Assembly: GCA_036850595.1 (NCBI GenBank)
Contig: CM072158.1
Span: 16,073,422-16,137,421 of the forward strand
Length of the DNA stretch: 64,000 nucleotides
Source of the DNA: Rhyacichthys aspro
Taxonomy: Eukaryota; Chordata; Actinopteri; Gobiiformes; Rhyacichthyidae
Direction: 5' to 3'
The notes beneath the pieces were generated by a model that was not told the origin of the DNA, ran no database searches, and saw only the letters and a program-made list of their open reading frames with translations. This document shows, in pieces, positions 32,626 to 44,545 of this stretch (position 1 is the first letter of the stretch; each line of letters opens with the position of its first letter). The translations under genes were made by a program, and so were the position numbers.

Positions 32626-33045
32626 TCAGACAATTTTTTTACCACAAAATTCTGACACATTACATTGAAGTTTAGGGCTTACCTGAAACTGTTTTGGAGT
32701 TTACCGTTGTTTAACATTGTGTTGAAGCATTGCCAACATTTATCCATATTTAATTTGCTGCCCATTTCTTAATTTTTTGTCTTTTTTGAGCTTTTTCGCT
32801 GTAAAATAAGGCATTTCCTTTGTTTATTTCCTTGGTCTTTCGTTGTGGACATCAGTGTTGACCAATGGGAGTGCTCATTTTTACCAGAAGCGAGCTGTGA
32901 TTGGCCAAAAATCCCACTGTGGACTGATCATTCGCATCTTTTAAAATCCTTAATTATGAGCCTTGATAACATCTTAAGGTCTCATTTTTTCAAAGATGAT
33001 TCCTGTTACAAAAAGCTTTAGGTGATTAAACTGTCAAACTAAATT
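32626..33045 (+). repeat. Family 1 interspersed repeat, copy D
   Basis: Family landmarks in order: ACCACAAAATTCTG, AGTTTAGGGCTTACCTGAAA, GTTTACCGTTG, TTTAATTTGCTGCCCATTTC, GACATCAGTGTTGACCAATG, TGTGATTGGCCAAAA, CTGTGGACTGATCATTC, CATCTTAAGGTCTCATTTTT, AAAGATGATTCCTGTTAC and TTAGGTGATTAAACTGTC. The left end with CCTGCTTCTTTTATT and the GTAGCAATCC step are missing or decayed. Confidence 0.6.
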
Positions 33046-33365
33046 AGCTAATGGACTTTGCAAAGTGCTGATGCAAAGACCATTTAACAGTAGCTCTGTT
33101 TTGTCTGGATTTAGTTGGAAAAAATTCTGAGACATCTCTGATTCTGAGGCAATGTAGGCCTCCAGACTTCTGATAATTAGTCACAAGAACACAGTTTGGG
33201 ACTACACATATTCAGTTAGAGTACAGACCCTCCTACAACCTACATCACCACACTACATGATCACTATTAGAGCAGACAAAATAAACACGCTAAAATAGAC
33301 CCTTAGGAAACGGTGAAAAAAAGAAAAAGGTGTGTTTAAAGGAGTCAGTATTCAACAGGTGTTTT
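33046..33365. other. Gene-free sequence
   Basis: AT-rich interval between a family 1 and a family 5 copy. Nothing recognised. Confidence 0.45.
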
Positions 33366-33575
33366 GGCTGCTGTGTCACTATTAGCAAACGGAGCAAGAG
33401 AATTCTACATCTGAAGCTATAGCCTTCATGTATTTCTGTTTATCCCTCAGGCTGTATGTGTGTTACTTTATGTAATATGCATTTATGTGTCTGTGTTGTT
33501 TATGATGGCAATGTGACTTGTAGTGTTTTGCAGCTTTAGCAATGTGTATGCTGATCTCGTGAGGCGGCTCTCAGT
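33366..33575 (+). repeat. Family 5 interspersed repeat, copy b
   Basis: Companion of 12062-12241: CACTATTAGCAAACGGAGCA, GAAGCTATAGCCTTCATG, CAGGCTGTATGTGTGTTAC, GTTTTGCAGCTTTAGCAATG and TGTATGCTGATCTCGTGAGG. About 30 bp longer than copy a in the T/G-rich middle. Confidence 0.5.
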
Positions 33576-35539
33576 TGTACCTAAGATTCTGCACATGTCC
33601 GGCATAACTTGTAGCATGTAGCCTGTAGCTGCTGTAGCCTAAAAGTTTGTACCTTGCGTGCATGTTCTCCACCCACTCACTGACAGCACTTATATTAGCC
33701 ATTGTCTTGCTATTTTTTGTGGCCAATTCCCTTTTGTCCATCAAAAATGAACGCAGTCTACTTTGTTGTAGCTGTTTTTTCTCAAACCTCTTCTGCTGCG
33801 CACTAAAAATGGTGACTGCAGAGGGAGCAAATTTGTTGCCCACTCAATTTTCAAGTGTAGTAACTGAGTTTAAATAATGTAGGGAACTCTTAGGCACTTC
33901 ACTTAACTATAATCATGCAAATTTGGTCTGGGAAATTTGAAATTAAATGGTTGTCAAGGATATCAAATCAGAGAAGAGCACCAGGCAGTGAGCACAGCTT
34001 CTCCCTGGATTCTATTATATACCTGATTTATTCAGTGCAGCACGCACAACAGAAACAGTACTTAAGTTGCCTTATTATCCATGTTACTCTGTGTTTCTTC
34101 TATTATTTCCATGCACATTGTTATGAGAGTAAGGTGTGAGGTCTGAGGTGTGTTTACATTGGAGAACACCATTTCCTGCTGACACTGACAGGCTGCTCTG
34201 CTCCCACACTCAGAAACCCGCAGAAACCAAAAACCACTGGCTCAGAGCTTGTTGTCATGGAAACCCTCAACATTGCCCTTGATGCCCCGTACCTTTCCTT
34301 GTCCACACAACAAAGGCAAGGAAACTCGGCAGAAGTTGGAAATCAATACTGGTTTGAGATTCAGCAGTGGTGCTTGTGGAAGTAGGCTTTCTAGAGCCTG
34401 TATGGTAGACCTACAGGAACATGCCATTGTTGCTGATGTACAAATAGGTCAGATGATGTTCATGTTAAAAAAAAAATGACACACAAGTAATTTATTTAGT
34501 AATTTAGATCATACTGTTCACAATTGCTCTAAACCTTCATGCAAGTTTATGTGCTAAAATATAGATAACTGTTATTTCTGACTGCATTTTGTTTCACTGT
34601 AATCCACTGAATATAAAATTCACTTTTAAGGAATGCCAATATGTCCACCTCTGCAAAGTGGCAGGGAGAGATTGGAAGAGATTAAAAGGCATTCAAGAGG
34701 AAAGGGATACAATTTTAAAAGCATCTTTTTGGAGTCAGTAAGGCTTTGGGCCAAAGTGATGCAAATTTACTTGGTGGCTACTCAAAGAGCCTCAAATGTT
34801 TGGTTTCATAGTGAATATGATCACGTTTTGGTCTTGTTTTTAGCCCTGTTACTTTTATTGTCTTCCCTCATTGAGAAACTGTAGAGTTAAATATCAACAT
34901 CTGAGGTTAAAATGTAGTATAGTCTTTTATTGTATTCTTGTCTATACTTGTCTGTATTAACAGAAAGAGCTCTCACAATTCCATACTGATGATAGATGTC
35001 CAGTAGAGCCCCCCATAAAACCTTTAAAAATCAAGAATATTCTACCATAGCCAAGATAGCTATGTCCCTTTGACCCTTTGAAATCTTCCATACTTCCTCA
35101 AAACTGGCCTACCATTTTTAATCTTTCTAGTTGGTAACTGAAGGCTAAGGTGATCCCTGAGCCATGATCCAGACCGATGTGCTGTTTATCTTCAAATGTT
35201 TTGGTGAACTAATCCAAAAAAACAATAATATAAACACTTCCATAATGAACTGTTCACCATAAAGTGCCCCAAAATACGACAAAAGAAGTAAACATGACTT
35301 CTGTCTAAATGTTGAAGTCAAAACTAAAGTACGCAAGACCTAATCTGAACCAAGATAACTCCAAGAAGACAAAGATGTGAATAAATAAACCACCTGTGTG
35401 TTTTTTTTTAAATTACCATCATCTGACTTCCTTTTTTCTGCTGCTAAATCTTCCCTTTGACTCTCCTATTGTAACCTTAACATAAAAGGCGTTCCCATCT
35501 TTCCTCAAAGCACCCGATTGAATTCCAATGTTAAACTAA
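33576..35539. other. Gene-free sequence
   Basis: No gene is supported. Frames at 33571-33843 minus, 33647-33877 plus, 34249-34479 plus and 34633-34884 plus are short and motif-free. A T run at about 35401-35410 and AT-rich DNA make up the rest. Confidence 0.5.
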
Positions 35540-35900
35540 ACCTCTGAGCTCATACCCCACCTCTGATTGGCTCTCTGGAGATTCTATGTGTTTCTTCTGT
35601 CAGGGGCCCAATCAGCATTCTCTGATTGGTAATCTTAACCCCCCCTCGACCCCTCTGAAATGGACTGTCCCAGTGTGGTGCGTGGGTGGCCCCTCGCCGC
35701 CCAATCACCCCTACCTTCTGCCTCCACAAAGGGGAAAGTTTAAAGGAGCCGCGATAGACTTTAAAGTGCGTTTCTCTAAGGTAGCATGCGGTCTGCGTTT
35801 TGATCGTCTGCCAACTCTCTGTTGATGGTCCAAGCTTTGTGAGATTGGAAGTGTATTAGGCGCAAAACACGGGCAGCAAGTCTTTCAGCAAACACAATGA
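35540..35900. promoter_or_regulatory. GC-richer block with four CCAAT-type boxes
   Basis: GATTGG at 35565-35570, CCAATCAG at 35608-35615, its exact inverse CTGATTGG at 35622-35629, and CCAATCA at 35701-35707 lie within 143 bp. The middle two form an 8-bp inverted repeat with a 6-bp spacer. The DNA between is C- and G-rich (for example GGTGGCCCCTCGCCGCCC near 35686). Clustered CCAAT boxes are typical of NF-Y-bound promoters or enhancers; no transcript or first exon can be seen here. Confidence 0.35.
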
Positions 35901-36645
35901 GAAAGGAAGAACCCCGCTCGCTACAAATCTATCAGCTGCAATTAGGAACAGCATCACACGAAAGTAAACAAAGGGATAAAAGGGACGGGGATTCATTTTG
36001 GTGCAGTCCTGCATAGATCAGAATGGGGAAAAAACACAAGGATAAAAAGAACTTAGAGTCGATTCCTGGAAATTGTAGGTACAGAGTTGGATAGAAGCTG
36101 CTCAGAGAATTTAATACAGAATGTATGTTATGTATGACATTCACATTTGAGGTACGCATGTGTTTGCCAATGTTTTGTTTCAGTGGTTTATGTTGTTTAA
36201 GGCTAAAAACAGGCTTTTACTTTTATGTCAGTGTTGAAGCAAGAATCAGGTAATATAAAAGGTAATAGGTGATAAAAGTGAAAAAGTAAAATTTCTAAAA
36301 AATGTAACATTAAGTGTGAATTTGCATCTTGCAATTCCAATTGCAATTTGTCTGTCTCTAAATCTGACCTGGTGATACATGCACATTTTCATCGGTAAGT
36401 ATGAGGAAGGTTTAGGAGGTGGATGGGACACATAAAGCCCGTTGGACCAGAGGTTTAAGTTTTAGGTGTATTTTTGGTCAACGTGTGGTTAACTTCGATT
36501 AAAAAAAAAGAAAAAAAAAAGTCAACTGACGTTCGATAAAGGTTGAAATGCTGTTTGATTATGTTTTTCATTCTGCAACCCGCAATCAGACTGTTTTTCC
36601 AAAACTTAAAAGGCCAAAAAATGTTATTTTTTTCACAGCCATTTA
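35901..36645. other. Gene-free sequence
   Basis: AT-rich DNA with an A-rich tract at 36500-36520. Minus-strand frames at 35932-36159 and 36246-36431 have no motif. Confidence 0.45.
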
Positions 36646-36998
36646 CTGTATTGCCCGGACTATAGAGCGCACCTAAATATAAGCCGCACCCACTAAAATT
36701 GAAAAGAAATATATATTTTGTCTCATGTAAGCCGCACCAGACTATAAGCCGCCGATATCCAGGCTGAGAAATAAGATATTTACATAGAAAGATTCTGTGT
36801 TTATTCATATACCTGAACTGATTGCTTCCGAACAGTGCCTGTAACATGGCAGTAAAAGTGCTGATCAAACAAAACAGAAAACAAAAGAGCGCCCCCCTGA
36901 GGGCTGAAGAAAAATTCATAGAAAAGCTGCATCTCCGTATAAGCCGCATGGTTCAAAGCGTGGGAAAAAAGTAGCGGCTTATAGTCCGCAAAATACGG
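36646..36998. mobile_element. 353-bp inverted-repeat element (TA-flanked)
   Basis: Left end CTGTATTGCCCGGACTATAG and right end CTTATAGTCCGCAAAATACGG form an imperfect terminal inverted repeat of about 25 bp, flanked by TA on both sides (36644-36645 and 36999-37000). TATAAGCCGCAC-type strings recur inside (about 36679, 36734, 36937). Such GGACTATAAG elements with TA targets are frequent in fish and reptiles and are usually placed in the Tc1/mariner group. There is no transposase. Minus-strand frames of 164 and 82 codons that run across it (36455-36949, 36801-37049) arise from element sequence and are not genes. Confidence 0.75.
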
Positions 36999-37000
36999 TA

Positions 37001-39607
37001 ATACACATACAGCATAAAATAAAATAAGTATGGACACTGATATTTCCATCAGTAGTTAGACATGTAAAAGCAGTATATACACGTGGAATGCACTTTGGAT
37101 TGTTTTAGGAAACATAAACCTAGTTGAGCCAACAAGCTTAAACTTAAATTTCTATTGCAAACTTAAACCTTAATTAAATTCAACTTTTCCCTCCCGTTTG
37201 CTTCTCAAATTTACTCTTGAGTCATCAAAACTCTGGAGGGGGTTTAACTTTAAAGCAACACTATGTAACCTTTAACCCCAAATTGTCAAATTGATGATTT
37301 CTTGGCATGAAACTAGGTAAATAATGTGCTAAAATGTGCTGGTTTTGACAGATGCTCCACTATGAAACTGTTTCCCATTAGTGCAAACTTACATTACAAC
37401 TAGAGGAGGTTATATATGATAAAAAAGTGGGAGTCACAATGCTCACCTTCGTTAGTCCTTTAGCATTGTTTTAAATGACTTCCTTTCTAAAATGAATTGA
37501 GCAAAACAATGTTATATATATATATAGTTTTACAATTGTACAGAATTTTCTATCGAGGGATCTGCCCTTTAATAATAGGCTCTTACTGACAGATTTGCCA
37601 TGGACTGGCCCATTACCACTACCAAGCTCCGGTAAAGTACATAGTCTACGTGTAAGATTAGTTTTACCTTACAATAGCACCAGTAGCAGTGTTTACACCA
37701 TTCTTAGAGCTTTTAAATTTACTTTAGTTTTGTTTCAATGGCACACCCACAGTGACTAAACTAGGCGTAAACCCTGCTCTACCAAATAATGCAATGCAAG
37801 CCCAACCCCACAAATCTCATCACAGAATCCCGAGCAATAGCCATGACAATAAATCTATTTCTCCTGTGGTGACTGGTCTGCTTTGAGTTCAGAAAGGCTA
37901 AACAACTGAAGAACTGCAGCCTGTGTAGTGCGCAGAGATGGAGACATACAAAACCTAGAGATATAGAAGTTAGTGCAGTGATGGAGGCTGCCCTCAGGTG
38001 CTGTTTGACCATGTGCAGCTGCATGGCACGCTCTGAAAAGCTGCAGTGTTTACTTCTCGGGGGAAACGTTTGAGCCTTTTGCCTCCTCACAGTCTCCCAT
38101 TTAAAGTGAACTAAAGGCCCGCTAAGGTTACGCCAGGCAACAAACCAAGAAGCAGCACTGCACACATCAACATGGCAGCTTTTTATTCAGTTCTGCATAT
38201 TTTTATACCCATTAGTCAAGACAAAGACAAACAAATGATAATGTTGATTAAGCTAATCTGCCTGGTAGTCACTAATAAATGAATCAATTAGCACAACCAA
38301 ATAATACAATTAGAAAAGAGGCTTTTCAATTTGCCAACCCCCATGGTTCTGTACAATACATGTAAAAGATGACAAAACATTAAACTATACTAAATTAATA
38401 AGTGCATTTTTTCACTCCAATTGTGGCAAACAAAGATCTGTTTGCAGTGGAATGTCATTCTTTGAGATATATATTAGTATATAGAGCGGATTTGCAGTTG
38501 TAGGAAAATTACATCTCAAAAAATACCGACAAAAACTGACACATCCCTGTATGACAAAGCTGCTATTTTCTATCAAATATTGCTATCACACTCATGGCTC
38601 ATATTCAGCGGGGGAATAATTTTGTTTTTTTGTCATCATCTGAAAGTGAAAACAGCAGATGCAAGACATGTAGTAATTCCAATGTTTCCACTTCACATGC
38701 ACTTGATTTGATCCCAGCATGTCACGGGTCCAGGGGATGCCACAAAGTTTAGCATCTTGTAACCTATTTGAGTCAATGTTCAGACTGAGATTTGTGGTTT
38801 AATAAAAGTAGGATTATCTTGAACATACCTTTTGTTTTTTTGCTATTGTAGCCTGCACTTTTATAGGATATTTGTCATTGATATCAACAGTGTAACTACC
38901 AACCTTATACTTACCCTAGGGTTGGAATTATCCCTGTAGCCTATACTTGAAGTAAACAAAGTTTGTTTGTTATACCCCTATTAGAACAGAAGAGACAGAG
39001 AGCTTTGATGGATTTTAAAGCTGCACCTAACACTGGGCGTCATTCATGAAAGTTTTCATGTGAAGCGTCTCAAAAGTTCTTCCTAGAAAAATGTCTAATA
39101 TGGCTCTAAGTGAGATTCATGAAGTGTTCAACATTGTGATTCATGTTTGCTGCTTGAGTTAGTCAATGCCACTCACCCCTCATTAATTAACAAAGAATTA
39201 ACATAGCATTGACTTGAGAAACCCACTTCCAATGCCCTTGTAAGGACATAAAACCAGAGCTTACTGAAAGCCTGTGAAGTCAGCGACATTTCACCAAACC
39301 AGGAAATGAGCAATAACTACATTTGCTAAAATTAGACTAAATATGTATTGAGTACTAGCCAACAAAATGGATGTAAGTATCCAACCAGAAAATGCACTTG
39401 GCAAGAAGAGAGTACATGTAGTATGTACAGTATATAGTATGTACACATTGCAATGTAGGGTAAAAAGTCACCAGAGTCAATGGATAAGCATTAAATCAAT
39501 AAAAAATAAAATAAAAAAAAATAATAAAAAATGAGTAGTAGTAATTTTTGATAATGCAATAATACACAATGGATATGCCCTAGTTTAATCAGCAACACTC
39601 GGTAGAA
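37001..39607. other. Gene-free sequence
   Basis: No gene is supported. TTTAAAGCAACACTATGTAAC near 37250 resembles the start of another common fish repeat, but no second end was found. A short (TA)n tract lies near 37511-37526. The 128-codon minus-strand frame at 37779-38165 has no domain. An A/T-rich tract occupies 39498-39550. Confidence 0.45.
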
Positions 39608-40082
39608 GTCCTCTCAGTCAGTTTGGTTGAGTCTCTATTAGGGATGCACCAATCCCATCCTTGGATCGAAACCTTTGATTAGAACTTTACTTTAATTATA
39701 AACGACTCAATTGTGTTGCACGTCCTGGCGCCACCGTCTCTTTGTGACCACTCAGAGACAACAACAAATCTACTCATTATTATACCCATCTACATAATGG
39801 GTAACACCAAATCAAAGGGTCTTTATTTATATGATCTATATTAAAATACCAGTTGAATTTCATCGGTATCTGATACTTGCAGATACTCAAAGCACCTGGA
39901 TCTGGATCAGTATTGAAAAAGCTGGATTGGTGCATCCCTAGTCTCTATCCAATTGCATCCAGAGGCAGTTTATTCTGCGTCCGTTGGTGCAACCCCCTTA
40001 AAATGTAACTTGAATGCATAGATCAGTCTAACTCCTCGTAGAGAATAGAAAAAGAATTATAGGATGGCTGGCCAGGGTATTT
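39608..40082 (+). repeat. Family 2 copy interrupted by a hAT-type insertion
   Basis: Left part 39608-39638 and right part 39949-40082 join across the inserted element to give GTTGAGTCTCTATCCAATTG, matching the TGTATGTCTATCCAATTG step of the copy at 53420. The right part continues AGAGGCAGTTTATTCTGCG, TCCGTTGGTGCAACCCCC, TAGAGAATAGAAAAAG and AGGATGGCTGGCCAGGG. The family therefore predates the insertion. Confidence 0.65.
39639..39940 (+). mobile_element. hAT-type non-autonomous element with perfect target duplication
   Basis: TAGGGATGCACCAATCC at the left end is repeated as its exact inverse at the right end (17 bp, no mismatch). The flanks are a perfect 8-bp duplication, GTCTCTAT at 39631-39638 and 39941-39948. 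The TAGGGATGCACC end and an 8-bp duplication are typical of a widespread vertebrate hAT family. The 302-bp body has no transposase but keeps GATACTTGCAGATACTC and GGATCTGGATCAGTATTG near the right end. The perfect duplication suggests it is among the younger insertions here. Confidence 0.85.
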
Positions 40083-41400
40083 AGGTAGAGTGTGAGTATA
40101 TAAGTTATATGAGTTATATGACTGTAACACTAAGCTACATTTATTAACAGTGTAATGGATGTAATCTAGTGGAATGAATGTATACAGGAGTTTATGTATG
40201 TTCAGCTCAAAGTGCAAATGGACGATGACGGTGCAATATTCAGTGTAGGCCCTGTCCTAATACTTGCACTGTGCCCTAAGCTCTTCCTGAAAGTGTGCGT
40301 TTGTCGGACTTTCCCTGAAGGGTAGCAATGAAGCACAGAAACAATAGCTGCTTTTTGGAAACATCACAATGAAGGGCATGAGTAGAGTGCAGCTGAAAAT
40401 GTTCCTGTAGAATTAGGTCACATGACGACCTTATACCTTTGAACATGAACACACATCTGAGGGGCACAACTGTTAGATATTGGAACATGGCCTCACAGAA
40501 TGAATCCAACAGTAATTCAAAACTTCTATTAATGTAATGTCACTCATTCTTTGAAAGAATTTGGTGTCCCACTGTGCCACAAGCTTTCAAACAGCGACAG
40601 AATCAATGGGTTTTGTTTCGTGTCTGTTTTTGAATTTGATCCTATTAAAAAAACACCATATTAAATAGAACCTCCGGTCATAATAGAGCCTTGGCCCATT
40701 GATCACCTGAGGTTGCCTTACAGTGCCTGTGCCTATGACCTGCTCTGGATGTGCGTCATTCAAAATAAAAAGAACTCAATGAGGTAAAACTCAGGGTCTA
40801 GATGTTATTATGTTAGCTATTCATTCAAATTTGAATTTCATAAAAAAAAGACAAGAGCCTTGTTTGTGAGAAGTGAGAGACTGGTGATTCAGCCTAAAGT
40901 CAGTGACGTGTGTTGGGTTTTATGAAAGTCAGCAGCGGAAGCAGAATTAAAAGCATCATGTGAGAGCAAATTCAAAAGAGAGGGCTATACATCTTCCGCT
41001 TGTACATATAAAGGGGAGGAATGAAGTGGATAATTGCTGTCATTGGTGGTGCAGTCGGATGATACTCCATCTTTAGAAATGAAGCGGAAGTCCTATTGAG
41101 TATTTGACTCTCAAATGCACATGTCATTATTTTCATCAAAATAAAGTTAAGTTAATAAAGTTATATCAAAAGAACTTCTCTGTTAAACATGCACAAATAC
41201 CATGCTACTGTCAGATGTTACCAGTCACTATGGCTGTTTTTACAAGGTATTTCATTAAACATTTCCAGCAGCATCAGAAATTGTCATTGTTCACACATGC
41301 ATTGAAATGCCAGAACATTCCCAGGTCACCCCTTTGCGGAAGGTGTTTGATGCTGATTGCTTATTGAGGCAGGAATGTGAATATAAATCTCCAAACTGAC
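40083..41400. other. Gene-free sequence
   Basis: Unique-looking DNA with a TATATAAGTTATATGAGTTA stretch near 40097. Short frames (40023-40217 minus, 40276-40509 minus, 41104-41367 plus) have no motif. Confidence 0.5.
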
Positions 41401-41434
41401 AAAAAACAAACAAACAAACAAACAAACAAAAAAC
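41401..41434. repeat. (AAAC)n microsatellite
   Basis: About seven uninterrupted AAAC units between A runs. Likely length-variable. Confidence 0.85.
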
Positions 41435-42379
41435 ATATATAATTAACATAACGTAATAATTGAGAGGACAAAGCAAATCTGGACTTATGTTCACTGTATA
41501 TGCCTGAATACTTGGAGCTGATTGGATGAACCACCTGCTAGTAAGCGTCTATGATAAGGTAATTTTAAAAGAGCGGTGCTGTGTCATAAGAATCTAGCTG
41601 CAGTGCTGAAGCTTTAATTAATAAATACAATTCCTGTCCTTTTATTGTAACCAAGTATAATTCTGAAATGAACAAGCTCATAAGCCATATGTAACAATGG
41701 TGTCGGATGCAAAACCTATTTTTCAATTAACATATCCAATCGCTGTATCTCCTCAGCCCAGTCTCTGAAATGTTTTGTTCCTATTTGACATTACCAGTAA
41801 CCCCCCAGGATGAATATGATTAACATTTCCAGCCCAAAATAACACACAATTTGCCCATTAAAACTAACAAACATATGTCATGCTGTTCAGTTATGGAGAT
41901 TTAGGAGCTTTCTCTTGAAGCTGGGGCAAGGGATAGGCCATAAAATCCAGGACAAGAAAAGATGTGGAACAAACTTCACATTTCACATGTACAAGGGTTA
42001 AGTTAGAATTTGTGGTTTACAAGAAAGAACTAGTTTTTTGTTTCTTTGATCCCATTCCGACATTGTTCCTAGATTAAAGTAGCTGGTATCTCTCCAAAAG
42101 TTTAAATAACCACCTCCCAATTCCCCTACAAGTTTGCCTTTCCCCATATTATGCCTATAACATGTAATCCAGCATTCTGAACATGTATACATTACAGTTG
42201 TGATTGGGTAATTATTGCACGTCCTGAGGATTACTAGAAATAAGAAAAAAAAAAACTCCCCACAAGGTTTGATCTTCTATTCAATTCTCATGTGTGGGAT
42301 GATGAAACATGGCTGCTTTTCTTTCTTTCAAAATCTCAAGTACGTGTAGCCAAAAAAAACAATGTGAGGCAATGAAAAG
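41435..42379. other. Gene-free sequence
   Basis: AT-rich DNA, A11 run near 42246. No gene or recognised repeat. Confidence 0.5.
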
Positions 42380-42930
42380 TGGCAGCATGAGCGATGGTCA
42401 TTACTGTGAGTGGCGAGGCTGCGGCTGTCTCATTCCAAGAGGGAGCTGTGTAGTGAGCGTCCTTAATGAGCGCTCAGGACTACCTTATTCATATATTTAC
42501 TCGGGCTGTGATTACGCTGCAGCTCCGGTGAGTGCTTGTTTACCTCACAATGCATCATGCCCGTGTGCCCAATCAATCAGATCAATTCAGGGAATGTAGA
42601 TAAGGAGCTTTTCAACATAAATGTAAAAAAAACCTTTTCCCAATATCTCTGGATGTTCTGAAACACTCCAGAGGAGGCAGAGGGATTAAACATGAATGCG
42701 TTTTTGCATTGAGGTGATTTTTCAGCCGCGCTATGCCTGCTGGTTTTACTCCGAGACATTAAATTGATGTTGGAAAAGCAATAAAGCAGAACATGTTTTT
42801 TTATCGGGAGAAACCAACATCCCATAGAGTAAATCTGACAGACATGTGAGAGATGGCAGAATGGCTGGTGGCGGCTGGCTGGGAACGATCTAAGCCGCTT
42901 TTCCTCCCTGCAATTTAGCAGGATGTTCAA
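42380..42930. promoter_or_regulatory. Candidate conserved noncoding block
   Basis: Repeat-free and GC-richer, particularly 42395-42580 with GTGGCGAGGCTGCGGCTGTC and GATTACGCTGCAGCTCCGG. Homeodomain/Sox-like strings include CCAATCAATCAG near 42569. A 96-codon plus frame (42309-42599) and a 117-codon minus frame (42577-42930) overlap its parts; neither shows a domain. Regulatory nature is inferred. Confidence 0.3.
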
Positions 42931-43479
42931 TTGTTTTCAACATACAGCGCACCATTTGTCATCACTTATCAAACCAATTACCGTCAGTGGAGGGACGATG
43001 AGCATGCTGCTAAGAAAAATGAATGCAAAAAAACACAAAGCAGCATGCATATATTTTTTTCTTTTTTTCCCTTTGTTTATATTTTTTGGCATTGTATGAT
43101 TAAGGAGATGAATTGCTTTAAATTCAAATCTTTTACCAGCTCTAAAGGACATTTCATAAAGCTTTTTAGAGGCAGTATTCAAGGTGGTTTATAAACATGC
43201 AGTTTTAATTCTCCTAGATTTTGCATATGCACAACTCAAGTAAAAAACCAGAAATCATGTTCTGTTGTCTATGTAACATTGCATTTGAAGGGCAGAAAAG
43301 TAGTGCGGGTGGTGCAAAGTTTGGAGGTAAATATTTTCTTTACAGGATTATTGCAATGGGGTATGGTGTACCAATAAGAAAACGGACTACAATACACAAT
43401 ACTTTGACTTGTTTGTTGGAGAAATGACCCCCTTTGCACTACTAGACCACTTTGTCTCTAGTGTACTTTAAAAAATGCC
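42931..43479. other. Gene-free sequence
   Basis: AT-rich; opposite-strand frames 42931-43194 plus and 42937-43182 minus cover the same DNA and neither looks coding. Confidence 0.45.
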
Positions 43480-44340
43480 TTTACAGCATGATTACAGGTA
43501 CAGAAAGACCACTGAACACAGATGCATTTGCGGTTATTTACCACAATGGAAAAAACTAAATTGCAAAGCAAATTATTACTGCAATTTGAAAAAGAAGAAA
43601 ACGTATTCTTTCAAAACAGAAGAACAGAGAGTAGTAAAAACTGTAGTTTCTTAAATAGCTACAAGAAGTAAGCTAGAAAAACATCAAGACTTAACCAGAG
43701 TTCTTAAAAGAAAAGTGGCTTTACAGCAGAAAAGAAGTGAGAAAACAGTTATGAATGCTCTTGTGCTTCTTCTCACAGATGCAAAAAAAAGACCAGTGAA
43801 TACAGATGTCAAGGTGGTCACATCACACTATGGACAAACAGAATTAGCAAACCAAAATAATATGTTATTACTGCTGCCCAATAAATTATTTTAATTTAAA
43901 AAGCAGGTTGCACTTATTGCTTAACAACAGGGGGATATACTGTATTGCTTGATTATTTGAAAGTGTTATGAATAAATGTGCGCTAACATGCACTTCCTTA
44001 AATGGCCACTAGAGGATGGCTCCAAAAACAGGTGAGAACAATAAAGAAAAAGCTTATAGATCATGCTTGACAGAAAGAACTTGTTATATATAATGTAGTG
44101 TGTTATAAATCCAGGGTACAATGCTGCCTAGCGATTGATTACTGTAAAACAGAAAAGCCAGAAAAAAAATCTTATTTGGTTGTTTGGGAGCATTAAAAGT
44201 GGGCTGAAATAAATCTGTGCTAAAAGGGTAGTTCAACAAATGGCCACTAGAGGCTGGCTCCAAGAAAAGGTTAGTACTATAGGCAAAAATGTATTAACAG
44301 CTTGCTTCCAGGTTCAAAAAAGGCCACGGAGTGCAGATGA
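43480..44340 (+). repeat. Family 4 repeat cluster (local reduplication)
   Basis: Three related strings occur: CAGGTACAGAAAGACCACTG (about 43496), CAGATGCAAAAAAAAGACCAG (about 43776) and CAGGTTCAAAAAAGGCCAC (about 44309), each followed by A(C/T)ACAGATG or GCAGATG. TGGCCACTAGAGG plus TGGCTCCAA occurs at 44003-44027 and 44241-44265. TGGCCACTAGAGGCTGGCTCC is a motif of a common fish interspersed repeat. The spacing suggests partial tandem copies of one element or several fragments of the same family. CTTTACAGCA(T/G) also recurs (about 43480 and 43719). Confidence 0.5.
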
Positions 44341-44545
44341 CAGTATATGAGTCTGCTTGTAGAATTTGGATGTTTTGGGTCAAGTTTAGTTTAGTTTTAA
44401 CCATAGAGTATTGCTATATTGTGGTCCTTCACTTTTGTGATAGGATGCTATATGTGAATTTTAAATCCCTGCTTGCACCAAAGTATTCTGGTTATATGCC
44501 TTATTCTGTTTTGACCATATTCGCAAAAAACAGTTATTCCATTGA

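Noticed and set aside
36455..36949. 164-codon minus-strand open frame, the longest in the window
   Set aside because: It overlaps the TA-flanked inverted-repeat element at 36646-36998 for most of its length and shows no domain.
37779..38165. 128-codon minus-strand frame
   Set aside because: No domain, irregular composition and no supporting signals.
42309..42599. 96-codon Cys-containing plus-strand frame
   Set aside because: Cysteine spacing fits no known fold, there is no signal peptide, and the DNA is better explained as a GC-richer noncoding block.
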